Positions 53,048-62,433 of a stretch of DNA of 64,000 bases are shown here, piece after piece. Made by a program: the position numbers and the translations under genes. This DNA is from Methanofollis liminatans DSM 4140. Lineage in GTDB: Archaea > Halobacteriota > Methanomicrobia > Methanomicrobiales > Methanofollaceae. The notes below the pieces were generated by a model. The model ran no database searches. It worked only from the letters and a program-made list of their open reading frames with translations, and was not told where the DNA came from. Location of the stretch: NCBI RefSeq assembly GCF_000275865.1, contig NZ_CM001555.1:1453099-1517098 (forward strand). The letters are read 5' to 3'. Positions within the stretch are counted from its first letter, which is position 1. Each line of letters begins with the position of its first letter.

Positions 53048-54096
53048 CACTCACCCCTCCCGCGCAGGAACAGGGCGATGAAGAACGGCACGCCAAGGAA
53101 CGCCGTCATGATCCCGACCGGCAGGATCGTCGGGGCGAGGACGGTCCTGGCCAGGCTGTCGGCGCCGAGGAGGAGGAGTGCCCCGACAAGCCCGGAGGCC
53201 GGCAGGAGAAACCGGTGATCGGTGCCGACGACCATGCGCGTGATATGGGGCGCAACAAGCCCGATGAACCCGATCGTCCCGGTGAAGCAGATGATCGAGG
53301 CGGTGACCAGGGAGGAGATGAGCATGAAGATCGTCATCGAGCGCCGCACCGGGATGCCCAGGCTCTCGGCGATATCGTCCCCCTCGGCAAGGGCGTTGAG
53401 GTCCCAGGCGCGGTAGACCAGGTAGAGGGTGGACACCACCAGGATGGCGGCGATGATCCCCACCTTCGGCCAGTCTGAACGGCCGAGGGATCCGAACATC
53501 CAGAAGACGACTTCCTGGACCTGCTCGGAGGAGCCGACGTACTGGAGGAGGGAGGTCACGGCCGAGAAGAGGTACATGAGGGCGATACCTGCAAGGATCA
53601 TCGATTCTGCCCCCATGCCCCTGAACCTGGCCATGCCGTAGATGAGAGCGGCGGCGAGGAGGGCGAAGAGAAAGGCGTTGCCGACGACGAGGTAATCCCC
53701 GCCGACGACGCCGACGCCGAGCACGATGGCGATCGAGGCGCCGGTCGCCGCAGCAGAGGAGATGCCCAGGGTAAAAGGACTCGCCAGGGGGTTTCTGAGG
53801 ATCCCCTGCATCACCGCCCCGGCAATCGCCAGCCCGAACCCGGCGGCGATCGCCATCAGCACGCGGTGCAGGCGGTAGTCCCAGACGATGGTCATCGCCG
53901 TATCGGTCGCCGTGAAATGGTCGGGGAAGAGACCGGCAAGGACGGCCAGGTAGACCTCGGCCACCGAGAGGTCGGCGCTGCCGAGGGTGACCGCCACCCC
54001 GGCCAGAAGGGCGATGACCAGGGTCGTGCCGCCAAGGAAGAGGGCCCTCTTTCTTCGTGCCGCGGCAAACGCCGATCGCAGGTCTGGGTCGGGCAT
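53047..54096 (-). CDS. ABC importer permease (FecCD/BtuC type)
   Basis: This 349-residue membrane protein has about ten helices. It contains RLHRVLMAIAAGFGLAIAGAVM with the FecCD motif, GILRNPLASPFTLGISSAAA and GLVAPHITRMVVG, the family signatures. It forms the dimeric channel for the ATPase encoded next. It starts four bases after the stop of the binding protein gene. The substrate is not fixed by sequence; iron chelate, cobalamin or haem are possible. Confidence 0.95.
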   Translation of the reverse strand: MPDPDLRSAFAAARRKRALFLGGTTLVIALLAGVAVTLGSADLSVAEVYLAVLAGLFPDHFTATDTAMTIVWDYRLHRVLMAIAAGFGLAIAGAVMQGILRNPLASPFTLGISSAAATGASIAIVLGVGVVGGDYLVVGNAFLFALLAAALIYGMARFRGMGAESMILAGIALMYLFSAVTSLLQYVGSSEQVQEVVFWMFGSLGRSDWPKVGIIAAILVVSTLYLVYRAWDLNALAEGDDIAESLGIPVRRSMTIFMLISSLVTASIICFTGTIGFIGLVAPHITRMVVGTDHRFLLPASGLVGALLLLGADSLARTVLAPTILPVGIMTAFLGVPFFIALFLRGRGE

Positions 54097-54100
54097 GGCA

Positions 54101-55276
54101 TCACGGATAGGTGAAGATCTTCTCTGCAGGGTCGAAGGGAAGGTGCTGGTAGTCCTCCAGGTAGACCCGGTGGACCGCCGCCGGGTCTATGTCGGCGAAG
54201 ACCTCGGGGTAGCACCATTTTGCCATATAGGCGATACCGATGAAGTGCTGGGGACCGCCGAAGATGTCGTTGTGGAGGAGATGGAGGTCCCCGTTCTTCA
54301 CAGACGCGAGCGTCTTCCATCCCGGGCGTTCGGTCAGGCCGGTATAATACCCGGGGATCGCTTCCGCGTCCTCGTTGTCGTAGCCGCCGGCGTCGTAGGA
54401 TCCGGCGCCGATGAGTTTGACGATCACGTCCGGGTTGGCCTGGATCACTGCTTCAGGGTCGAGTTCAGGGTATTCGGCCGCCAGGGAGGAGAAGGCATTT
54501 CTGCCGCCGGCCATCCTGATCTTCTCTTCGTATCCGGAGGATGAGGCGCCGGTCCGGTAATCTTTCCAGTTCTCAAGGTACACCACGGCCCGGTCTTCCT
54601 CCGCAACCCCTGAGAGCCGCCCCGGGATCGTCTCCAGGGTGCCGGTGTAGAAGACCGCAAACGCTTCTGCTTCGGCCGTTCTATCAAAGATTGCTCCAAG
54701 GGCGCGGATCTCCCTGGCATAGGTCCCAGGCTGGTAGCAGTCGAACCTGAAGATCCGGACGCCGGGGATGGTGCTCTCCAGTTTATTCTGGATCTCATCA
54801 CAGGCGTCCTTGCTCGTTGTCGCATACAGGAAGACGGCGTCCGGACTGAGGGAGACGATCGCCTCGTAGTCGGGCGACCAGATGCTCCCGACGACCGGCG
54901 TATCGGCATACTCCGGGAAGAAAGAGGGCCGGTCAGCCGAATATTTGTCGATCCCGACTATTATCGAGGGATCGACCCCAAGAGAGCGCAAGGTCTCCAG
55001 GGTCTCGCCGTTCATGACGACGATGCGGGAGGGCGCCGCATCAATAGTATGCGTCCGGCCCGATGAGTCGGTGACGATCCGTGCGGCAGGACTGAACGCA
55101 GCGGCGGCGTCCTGCACGGCGGCAAGGTCAGGGGCGTCAGGGCCGCCCGAGAGGAAGGCGAGGACCATGGCGACGATCTCGTCTTCGCCGACCTGGACGT
55201 TCCCGTCGGTTTCGGCGGCCATGGCCGGGGCGATGAGCATGAGGATGAGGCAGGCGAGAAGGGCGATCTGCTTCAC
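54101..55276 (-). CDS. ABC importer substrate-binding protein with N-terminal dockerin-like segment
   Basis: This 391-residue protein starts with a signal peptide (MKQIALLACLILMLIAPAMA). A short segment follows, ETDGNVQVGEDEIVAMVLAF, that looks like half of a dockerin or EF-hand. After about residue 65 comes a TroA/BtuF-type fold: RIVVMNGETLETLRSLGVD, SLSPDAVFLYAT, ANPDVIVKLIG. The start is the GTG at 55276, six bases after GGAGGTG; it overlaps the upstream stop as GTGA. The dockerin-like part suggests docking to a partner on the cell surface, and the coupled upstream gene encodes a surface protein (inferred). Confidence 0.85.
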   Translation of the reverse strand: MKQIALLACLILMLIAPAMAAETDGNVQVGEDEIVAMVLAFLSGGPDAPDLAAVQDAAAAFSPAARIVTDSSGRTHTIDAAPSRIVVMNGETLETLRSLGVDPSIIVGIDKYSADRPSFFPEYADTPVVGSIWSPDYEAIVSLSPDAVFLYATTSKDACDEIQNKLESTIPGVRIFRFDCYQPGTYAREIRALGAIFDRTAEAEAFAVFYTGTLETIPGRLSGVAEEDRAVVYLENWKDYRTGASSSGYEEKIRMAGGRNAFSSLAAEYPELDPEAVIQANPDVIVKLIGAGSYDAGGYDNEDAEAIPGYYTGLTERPGWKTLASVKNGDLHLLHNDIFGGPQHFIGIAYMAKWCYPEVFADIDPAAVHRVYLEDYQHLPFDPAEKIFTYP

Positions 55277-55776
55277 CGGCGCCACCTCCGCAGGGCCGGG
55301 ACGGCAAGGAGAGCGAGAAGGCCCAGAACGATGCCCGGTCCGGGCGCCGCGGGCGCCTCAGCCCCTCCAGCCGGCATCTCGGACGATGGAATGGTGCCGT
55401 TTGTCCTGGCCGTAAAATCCCACCATCTCCCGGCGATCTCGCCGATTCCCTGGTCGGGTGCGCGCACTCGATAGGTGACGGTCGATTCGTTTATCATGCA
55501 GAAACAGACCTGATCGTCCTGGACCAGCACCTGTGAAGGAGGCAGGGAGGAGTCCACATAGGTGAAGCCTTCGGGAAGCGTTTCGATGAGGCCGCCGACG
55601 CCCATACCGTCGAGCGAGAGGGTGACGGTGATCAGCCCTCCGGCATCGGCAGGGCCCACCTCGCGCGTAACGGTCCCGGCAGCCAGAACGGGCATGCAGA
55701 GGATGAGGGAAATGCACAGGATCAGCAACGCACTTCGTCGTGTGATCGTCCGGCTGGTTAATACGGTCAGCATCAT
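55273..55776 (-). CDS. Small surface protein with C-terminal membrane anchor
   Basis: This 167-residue protein has a signal peptide (LLILCISLILCMPVLAAGT), a single beta-rich domain (about 36-130: REVGPADAGGLITVTLSLDG, LIETLPEGFTYVDSSLPP, STVTYRVRAP) and a Pro/Ala linker. It ends in a hydrophobic helix and arginines (PGIVLGLLALLAVPALRRWRR), much like archaeal sorting tails. The domain recalls cohesin-like or other adhesive surface modules that I have seen next to methanogen ABC binding proteins; I cannot name it firmly. It overlaps the binding protein gene and leads the four-gene operon. A TATA-like AAATATCT sits about 26 bases before the ATG. Confidence 0.7.
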   Translation of the reverse strand: MMLTVLTSRTITRRSALLILCISLILCMPVLAAGTVTREVGPADAGGLITVTLSLDGMGVGGLIETLPEGFTYVDSSLPPSQVLVQDDQVCFCMINESTVTYRVRAPDQGIGEIAGRWWDFTARTNGTIPSSEMPAGGAEAPAAPGPGIVLGLLALLAVPALRRWRR

Positions 55777-55944
55777 TTGTCTTATGAGGTTCTAAGGTTT
55801 TAGATATTTTTGCATAGACGGTGAGGGACTTCGACGCCAGGGTCCGGGATCAAACGCCGGTTCACCGGTGCAGTCTGGAGAGGAATACAATCATCTGTTT
55901 TCCCGGGCATGAAGATCCTGACCCAGATCGCATCAAAAAAGAGA

Positions 55945-58695
55945 TTATTTTCTCCTCATCAGCAGGAAGACCCCCAGAGCGGCAAACGGAAGTATCCCGA
56001 GGAGAGGAGACGCCTGTGGGGTGGTGGCCTGGACAGAGGTTGTGCCGGTCGCGGCCGGAGCGGTCGTGGCGGCGAGGGTCGAGGGCGTCGTCGCCGCAGG
56101 CGTCTGCTCAGGTGCGACGGTGACGGCCGGGGTCTCACCCAAAGATTCACCCGCAACAGAGGCGCCGTTCTTCTCGGTCACGATGGCAAAGTACGAGAAC
56201 CCAGGAGAGGTGGCGCGATAACGCGCCTCGTTCCCGCTCTCGCCGATCAGTTCGGTCGGCAGGGCAGTCCAGACACCGTTATGATAGCGCATCAGCACGA
56301 TGTCGCGGACCGTCAGGCCCTGATCGGCCAGCCATGAGAGGGGCACCGAGAACTCGAAGACCGCCTCATCGATCCCGTCGTCGGTCGTATAGGAGAGGTC
56401 TGTCTCCAGGTAGCGGTAGACCGCACCCGAAGGTCCGTCGACCGGGATCTCCCCGTTTTCAGTGACTGCAAGCATGATCCCGGCAGTCGGCCTGGAGACG
56501 GTGACCATCACCCTCGAGACCGTTCCTGAATAGGAGAAAGAGGCGGTCGCGCCAGTCGAGAGAGCGCCGGCCGCGGCGATCGTCCCGGCGTCGTCGCCCC
56601 CTCCAGTGTTGTCGGGGGTCGGCGTGGGTGTCGGCGGGACGATTGGATCGCCGTACTCAAGGACAAGGACGGCGCACGCCGCATCGAAGTAGTCGTTGTC
56701 GCTCCTGAAGGCGGCGACCGGGGTTGCATTGAGATATGCGGTCACGTCGCGTTCGTCAATGCCGATGTTCGAGACGCCGGAATAATTCCAGGCCGGCGTC
56801 CAGATCTGGTTCCCGAAGAGGAGCGTGCCTTCGGCACTCGCCGCCGGGGCGACCGTGATCAGACGGGCGGCAGAGAGGTTCACGCCCAGGAGCGGGTGAT
56901 AGGCGAAGGGTGCATAGGCCGTCGCCTCCTCGGGCGAGGCGGCATACGTGGCCTTGCCCGAGAGGATGTCATAGCCGGCGTTGAAGAGGATCTGCTTCTG
57001 GGTCGCCGCGGGATCCTCGTAGACGACGAAGAGTGTCATCCCGTTGAACGAGGAGGCGCCGGTTCCGAGGTTCGTGACGGTAACGGAGTTACCGGATAGA
57101 TCGAAGGAATCGGTGACGTTGTAGACGACCATGCCCGAGGGGAAGTTGTACGTTCCATAGAGCTTCTGGTCGGTGTAATAGGCGAGGTAAGGCACCCCTA
57201 CCCCGTTGAAGGAGAGACTGACGTTTTCGGGCATCACCTGATTCTTGTCATAGGTGTAGAAGGCACAGAGGTACGCCGCCTCGACCGTCGCATTGGCCGG
57301 GAGGGAGAGGTCGGCGGCGGTCCAGTTCGCCGTGTAGGTCGTCCAGCCCGACGAACCGCCGAGGTACGCCGAGTCGCCGGTGGAGTACACGAGGCCGCCG
57401 GTCACCGTGAAGTTCGTCAGTCCGGTGATGTCGTCGCCGCCGGTGTAACGCTTGCCCTTGTAACCGTTGTACACCACGCTCTTCGTGAGCGTGAGGTTGT
57501 TCGCAGGGGAGGCGTCCGTGGTGACGACGATCGTCACAGCGTCGCCGAGGGCGCGGATCGCCGGATCGACGACCGAGACCGTCGTCGTGTTCCCGGCGGC
57601 GAGATCGGGAACGCTCACGTTCTGCACGGCGCCGTTGATCGAGAACGAGACTGAAAAGGCGCCTGAGGCGGCGGTCCCGTTGTTCTTCACCGTCGCCGCG
57701 ATCGTGTTGGGCTCGTTCGCAAAGATTTCCTTTGCGTTCGGCGTGATGGCGGTGATCTCGATATCGGCCGGCTGCGCCTTCACCGAGAGGAGGGCGAGGA
57801 CAGAGCGGTAGTAGGATCCGGCACCGGGCCACCCAAAGGTGTTAACGCCCGATACGAGGCTTGCGTTCACGTCAAAACTGTTGTATCCGCTGTAGATGAC
57901 CTTGTCAGAATCGTAGGCGACGATTGTATCGCCGTTGAAGGTGTACTCCGTGGCCTCGGTGCTCGCCAGGTAGAGGTTGGTCAGGTCCGCGTCCGCAAAG
58001 CCCGCCGGGAGATCAGAGAGGTCGAAGTCGGTGCTGCCCTGACCGGTGAAATGGCCCGCGTTCACCCGGTAATAGACCCGGTCGGCATCGCCGTCATTGT
58101 ACGCCGCCACCAGGCAGGCGGCCTTCACCCGCCCGTCAAACGAGCCGGTCGTGTTGACAAGCACCGCGGGGTTCTGTGCAGAGATTGACTCTTTCACATC
58201 GTACCAGAGGACGTAGTTGCTGCTTTCCCGCGTGATGTGCGGTTTGCCCGGAGTAACGCCGATATCGGTCGAGTTCAGGGACTCCAGGGCAAGCGTGTCG
58301 AAGGTGCCGTCCCCGTCGCCGTCGATGGAGACCTCGATGGTGGTCTGCTTTGCCTCCGAAGTGCTCCCGATATACACGGCCAGGTAGAGGCGCGCCCATT
58401 CGAGATCGTCGTATGCCGGCATGGCATACGCCTTCGTCACCTCGACGCCGCCGGTCGATGGCCACGATGTGTTCCACATGACGCCGGGATCGCTCCAGAG
58501 TCCGCCTGAGACTGTGCCCGATCCCACCGTGACCAGATCGATCCCGTCGGCGCTGACCGTCGCCGGTATCAGGGCGAGGCAGAGCAGCAAAACTGCAAAA
58601 ATCTGGAGATGCCGACCGGCACCTCTCGGAGATTCGGATATTCTCCATGAATTCAAATGAAAAATAATGCTTTTCCTCAAAGAAACACCGCCCAT
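55945..58695 (-). CDS. DUF3344 surface protein with CARDB and PGF-pre-PGF-like domains
   Basis: This 916-residue exported protein has a signal helix (LQIFAVLLLCLALIPATVSA). A DUF3344-type region follows (GTVSGGLWSDP through WARLYLAVYIG), then a CARDB module (DIEITAITPNAKEIFANEPN through VTTDASPANNLTL) and a second DUF3344-like unit. A PGF-pre-PGF-like domain comes next (MVTVSRPTAGIMLAVTENGE through NGVWTALPTELIG). A Thr/Ala-rich linker leads to a membrane tail LLGILPFAALGVFLLMRRK, the layout of proteins cut and lipid-anchored by archaeosortase. It is likely an S-layer-associated or adhesive protein. I start at the ATG at 58695; a TTG further upstream is unlikely. Confidence 0.8.
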   Translation of the reverse strand: MGGVSLRKSIIFHLNSWRISESPRGAGRHLQIFAVLLLCLALIPATVSADGIDLVTVGSGTVSGGLWSDPGVMWNTSWPSTGGVEVTKAYAMPAYDDLEWARLYLAVYIGSTSEAKQTTIEVSIDGDGDGTFDTLALESLNSTDIGVTPGKPHITRESSNYVLWYDVKESISAQNPAVLVNTTGSFDGRVKAACLVAAYNDGDADRVYYRVNAGHFTGQGSTDFDLSDLPAGFADADLTNLYLASTEATEYTFNGDTIVAYDSDKVIYSGYNSFDVNASLVSGVNTFGWPGAGSYYRSVLALLSVKAQPADIEITAITPNAKEIFANEPNTIAATVKNNGTAASGAFSVSFSINGAVQNVSVPDLAAGNTTTVSVVDPAIRALGDAVTIVVTTDASPANNLTLTKSVVYNGYKGKRYTGGDDITGLTNFTVTGGLVYSTGDSAYLGGSSGWTTYTANWTAADLSLPANATVEAAYLCAFYTYDKNQVMPENVSLSFNGVGVPYLAYYTDQKLYGTYNFPSGMVVYNVTDSFDLSGNSVTVTNLGTGASSFNGMTLFVVYEDPAATQKQILFNAGYDILSGKATYAASPEEATAYAPFAYHPLLGVNLSAARLITVAPAASAEGTLLFGNQIWTPAWNYSGVSNIGIDERDVTAYLNATPVAAFRSDNDYFDAACAVLVLEYGDPIVPPTPTPTPDNTGGGDDAGTIAAAGALSTGATASFSYSGTVSRVMVTVSRPTAGIMLAVTENGEIPVDGPSGAVYRYLETDLSYTTDDGIDEAVFEFSVPLSWLADQGLTVRDIVLMRYHNGVWTALPTELIGESGNEARYRATSPGFSYFAIVTEKNGASVAGESLGETPAVTVAPEQTPAATTPSTLAATTAPAATGTTSVQATTPQASPLLGILPFAALGVFLLMRRK

Positions 58696-58827
58696 TGTAT
58701 GATCATTAGTTTGTGTTGTAACACCCAATAGGATAAAAATATTATCCGGTATTCAATGGTCCTCCAGAGACCTGCATAACTCCAGATTTTTCCCGGCAAA
58801 TAAGAGATCCCGATTCCTCCACCCACT

Positions 58828-61800
58828 TCAAGAAAAGGTGAAGTTATAGGCCGCCTCCCTGCACGGCAGCACAACGAGGTCGTCCCGGGTTACAGAACCA
58901 TCCTGTCCGGTCACCTTCACCTCGTACCTCCCGATTCGCATATGCGTGAAGGTATAGGGTGTCACCGCCCCGGTTTCCTTTCCGTACAGGTAGATCTTCC
59001 CGCCGGGCGGATCGCTGGTGATGGTCAGCGAGCCGTACGGATAACCTTCGAGCACAAAGGATATTTCGGCGTCTTTCTGGACTGTGGAATCTTCGACGAG
59101 CAGGATACGCGTTTCCCGCGGGATATATCCGGGACGGGAGACAGAAACCAGGTGGGGCCCGGGAGAGATATTCGCGATAAGATACGGCGTGGAAAACCCG
59201 GTATCGAAGCCGTCGATAAAGATCGCCGCACCAGCAGGATCCGATCTGACCAGGACGCCTGCCGTTGCCGGGGCGGGTTCGCCGAGGTTGCATTCCTCGC
59301 CATCGTCAAGAAAGTCCGAGATCATAAAGGAATAGTAGCCCGTCGCATTCCTGATAGCGGCAAACGACGAAATTCCGGGTACATCCACCCTCTTCGGGAT
59401 CCTGGTGTTCAGCCTCATGCCATTCATCGAGAACTCCAGATCCTTGAAAGACTCAGAGGTAACGGTCACCGATCTCACCATTACCTGGTCCTGAACAAAA
59501 GACACCGGGGTCACGGCACCGGCCGTAACATAACACTTCATGCTGTCGATCGGGAAGTTCCCGTTGCCGTTTTTGATCTTCACCGTGTGGAGGCCGGGTT
59601 TGAGACCGCAGATCACCTGCGGCGTGGTGTACGAGAGCGTCCGGCCGTCGAGGACGATCGTGGCGCCGTCGGGTTTCGAGGTCACGTATATGCTCCCGGT
59701 CTCATCACCGGGAGTCTCGAAAAGACCGGGTGAGAGTGTGTGCGTCCCTCCAGAAAGATCGACGGAGATCGTAGTGTCCTCTCTCATGACGACCGTCGCC
59801 TCGAAGGGTGCGTGGTTCTCATGCTCAAGCCCGACCGCGTAATCTCCAGGCTGAAGAGATGAGAACACAAAGGGCGTCGTCCGTCCGGTATAGACACCAT
59901 CAAGGGAGATTAGCGCACCATCCGGCTCAGAGACGACGAGGAGATCGCCCGGCTGAATAGGGGTTGGAGTCGTAACAGGGGCTCCCGGGTTCTCTTCGGA
60001 GGTGGAGAAAGCGTCGGCGATCGGGACTCCGGGATCCGCGGCCGAATGTATACCGAACAGGGAGAGGATCCAGGACCAGAGAGAGGAGAACCAACTGCCG
60101 GACGAAATAGTGTTCGCTTCTGGAGTTTCTTCTCTCACGGACTCCTGAAGGGTGGTGGTTTTAGCGGTACCGGCCTCTGCCGCCACCGTTTCTCCGGCCC
60201 GGACAGAAGAGACCGGATCGGCGTCGACAGAATGGGTGATAACCAGAATGGCAAGTCTGTTCTCGATATAATCTCCTTTTCCGCCCTCAGGGACACTGCG
60301 TATGGCGGCGGTATTGTCCCCGCCCATCAGGTAGGGAAGGACATCGAGGGCTGCCGCGCTGATCTCAGACGATCCGCCCCTGAGCACATTTCTCCACTCT
60401 CCGCCGTTGAACCCGACAGCATTCGCCTGACCCTCCTCACCGGTCGCCGCCGTGCCCATCACCGTGAAGAGGGCGCCGGAGATCCCGGCAGGGTCTGGAA
60501 TGTCGGGGAAGAGAGCGGTTGTCGCCGCCTCGGATTCTTCAGCGAGCACAACGTCTGAACCCTCGGCGATCCAGTACTCCCTGGCCGGGGCGTCCGGCGC
60601 CTCGTATGCCAGCACCAGGCAAGAACCGTAAAGGGCAAAGGTGGTGCGTCCGGTTCCGGCGTTCGCCGCCGTCACCGTCAGGTTCCCCCTGCCGACACGG
60701 GATGTCACGTCATAGACAAGTGTCTCGACCGGGTAGTCATACGGTCCCTCCCCTTTCCGATCGCCGTACCTGGTGCCCGCCTGGACCTGCGTGCCGTTGA
60801 CCAGGAGAGCGATCTGCGCCTCGCTGCCGATCCTCTGGCCCTCGTCATGGCCCCACGTGCTGAAGAGATAGAGCCGCGCCTCCCGCACCGTCGCCCCCGC
60901 GGGGAGACCGGGATCCATGACGGCGCGGCACGTATCCCCGGCCGCCATCAGGCCGCTATAATTGCTCACTGAAGTGATGCTCAGGTTTCCATTGATCGAA
61001 ACATGCCTGACCACACTGAGAGAACCGCCGGCATAGCCGCTGCCGCCGGCGTCCTCCTTCCCGTCAGAGGAATCAGACGAGGACCCGCCCGGGGCAAGGA
61101 CGGCCTGCACTTCAGCAACCGATCCCTCCTCGACCACAACCTCGGCGGAATAGGCGCCATACCCGGAGAGCGTCAGAGTGATGGTATGGCTCCCGACAGG
61201 AACATTTTCGATGACAACATCGGTGGTCTTACCGGTATTACTGCCGTCGAGCAGGATCGCCGCACCATGGGGCTCCGACGCCACGCTGATCGAACCGGTC
61301 AGGGGTGCCAGGGCAAACGAAACTTCTGTCGTGGATCCTTTTTTGGCCGCCACCGTGCGCTCGTCCTGAGTTTTGTAACCCTCTTTTTCCACGCGGACCT
61401 GATGATCCCCGACTGCAACTCCCGTGATCGTGGTGTTCGTCACACCCGACTCCTCGTCGTCGATATACACCGTTGCACCGGCGGGAGAGGACGAGACGGC
61501 GATCGATCCGGCCTCCTCCTCCGGGTACCTGACCGAGAAGACGGCGCAGAACACCTTATAGAAGGTCTCGGTATCCAGACGGTCGTAGGTGAGGGCGGCA
61601 TCCTGCCCGGGCTGCAGGCTGTCGCCGACCTCCCAGGTGTTCTTTCCGAAATACGCTCCAGAAGGTTTGCTCCCGTCAAGAGAATCCCCATTGAACCGGT
61701 ATTCGGCATCGGCCGATGCAAGATAAAGCACCGAGAGGCTGGCCGTCTCAAAGCCGTCCTCCAGTTCGCTCGTTGAAAACTCCGTCTCCCCGACATACGA

Positions 61801-62427
61801 TTTCCCGGCATCGTCGGCTTCGTATGAATCGGTGTCATGCCCCGCGTTCACCCGGTAACAGACGGTGTCGCCGTCGCCGTCATCATATGCAGCGACCAGG
61901 ACGATCGCCTTGATCCGGCCGTCAAACGAGGGCGATACCTTTGTAGTCCTGGCATGCACCTTCAGCGTTCCTGACGAGAGGAGGGAGGCGACGTCGTACC
62001 ACATCAGGTAGTCGCTGGTCACGCGGTTGCAGTGGTCGTTCAGGGCGACCGGCCCGGTGCCCCCCTCGCCAGGAAACGAGTACGGGAGATTGAGGTTCTC
62101 GGTGTACTCCCGCTTCCCGGCGCCACCGCCATCGACCGCGACCGTCACTTTCCCATCATAGTTCTCCCGCATATTGCCGCAATAGACCACGACGTAGAGC
62201 TGCGCCCACCGCACCGTCGCCCCCGCAGGGAGCGTGAAGGTCTTTGTGGCATCGGTGGCGAAACCAGGATAGGCGTCAATGAACACCCCGCCCGATACCG
62301 TCCCGCTCTCCACCGTCGAGAGCGGGATGCCGCCGATATATTCGTCGGCAGAAACCGCAGCGGGGAGCAGGAGAAGCGCAAGCAGGACCAGCCAGATACG
62401 ACCCGTATTTACATTCATTCCATGCAT
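58828..62427 (-). CDS. DUF3344/PEGA multidomain surface protein
   Basis: This protein of about 1199 residues is exported (LVLLALLLLPAAVSA). It has an N-terminal DUF3344 domain (GGIPLSTVESGTVSGGVFID), two PEGA repeats (VSSSPAGATVYIDD, VASEPHGAAILLDG) and a second DUF3344 region. A hydrophobic segment WFSSLWSWILSLFGI follows, then four more PEGA repeats (VVSEPDGALISLDG, VTSKPDGATIVLDG, VRSDPAGAAIFIDG, ITSDPPGGKIYLYG). PEGA modules are beta-sandwich surface folds. The start is the ATG at 62427, right after GGAGGTGAT; the next Met (62418) is less well placed. It begins six bases after an FtsX/MacB permease gene, so a surface protein and a transporter are made together. Confidence 0.85.
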   Translation of the reverse strand: MHGMNVNTGRIWLVLLALLLLPAAVSADEYIGGIPLSTVESGTVSGGVFIDAYPGFATDATKTFTLPAGATVRWAQLYVVVYCGNMRENYDGKVTVAVDGGGAGKREYTENLNLPYSFPGEGGTGPVALNDHCNRVTSDYLMWYDVASLLSSGTLKVHARTTKVSPSFDGRIKAIVLVAAYDDGDGDTVCYRVNAGHDTDSYEADDAGKSYVGETEFSTSELEDGFETASLSVLYLASADAEYRFNGDSLDGSKPSGAYFGKNTWEVGDSLQPGQDAALTYDRLDTETFYKVFCAVFSVRYPEEEAGSIAVSSSPAGATVYIDDEESGVTNTTITGVAVGDHQVRVEKEGYKTQDERTVAAKKGSTTEVSFALAPLTGSISVASEPHGAAILLDGSNTGKTTDVVIENVPVGSHTITLTLSGYGAYSAEVVVEEGSVAEVQAVLAPGGSSSDSSDGKEDAGGSGYAGGSLSVVRHVSINGNLSITSVSNYSGLMAAGDTCRAVMDPGLPAGATVREARLYLFSTWGHDEGQRIGSEAQIALLVNGTQVQAGTRYGDRKGEGPYDYPVETLVYDVTSRVGRGNLTVTAANAGTGRTTFALYGSCLVLAYEAPDAPAREYWIAEGSDVVLAEESEAATTALFPDIPDPAGISGALFTVMGTAATGEEGQANAVGFNGGEWRNVLRGGSSEISAAALDVLPYLMGGDNTAAIRSVPEGGKGDYIENRLAILVITHSVDADPVSSVRAGETVAAEAGTAKTTTLQESVREETPEANTISSGSWFSSLWSWILSLFGIHSAADPGVPIADAFSTSEENPGAPVTTPTPIQPGDLLVVSEPDGALISLDGVYTGRTTPFVFSSLQPGDYAVGLEHENHAPFEATVVMREDTTISVDLSGGTHTLSPGLFETPGDETGSIYVTSKPDGATIVLDGRTLSYTTPQVICGLKPGLHTVKIKNGNGNFPIDSMKCYVTAGAVTPVSFVQDQVMVRSVTVTSESFKDLEFSMNGMRLNTRIPKRVDVPGISSFAAIRNATGYYSFMISDFLDDGEECNLGEPAPATAGVLVRSDPAGAAIFIDGFDTGFSTPYLIANISPGPHLVSVSRPGYIPRETRILLVEDSTVQKDAEISFVLEGYPYGSLTITSDPPGGKIYLYGKETGAVTPYTFTHMRIGRYEVKVTGQDGSVTRDDLVVLPCREAAYNFTFS

Positions 62428-62433
62428 CAATCA

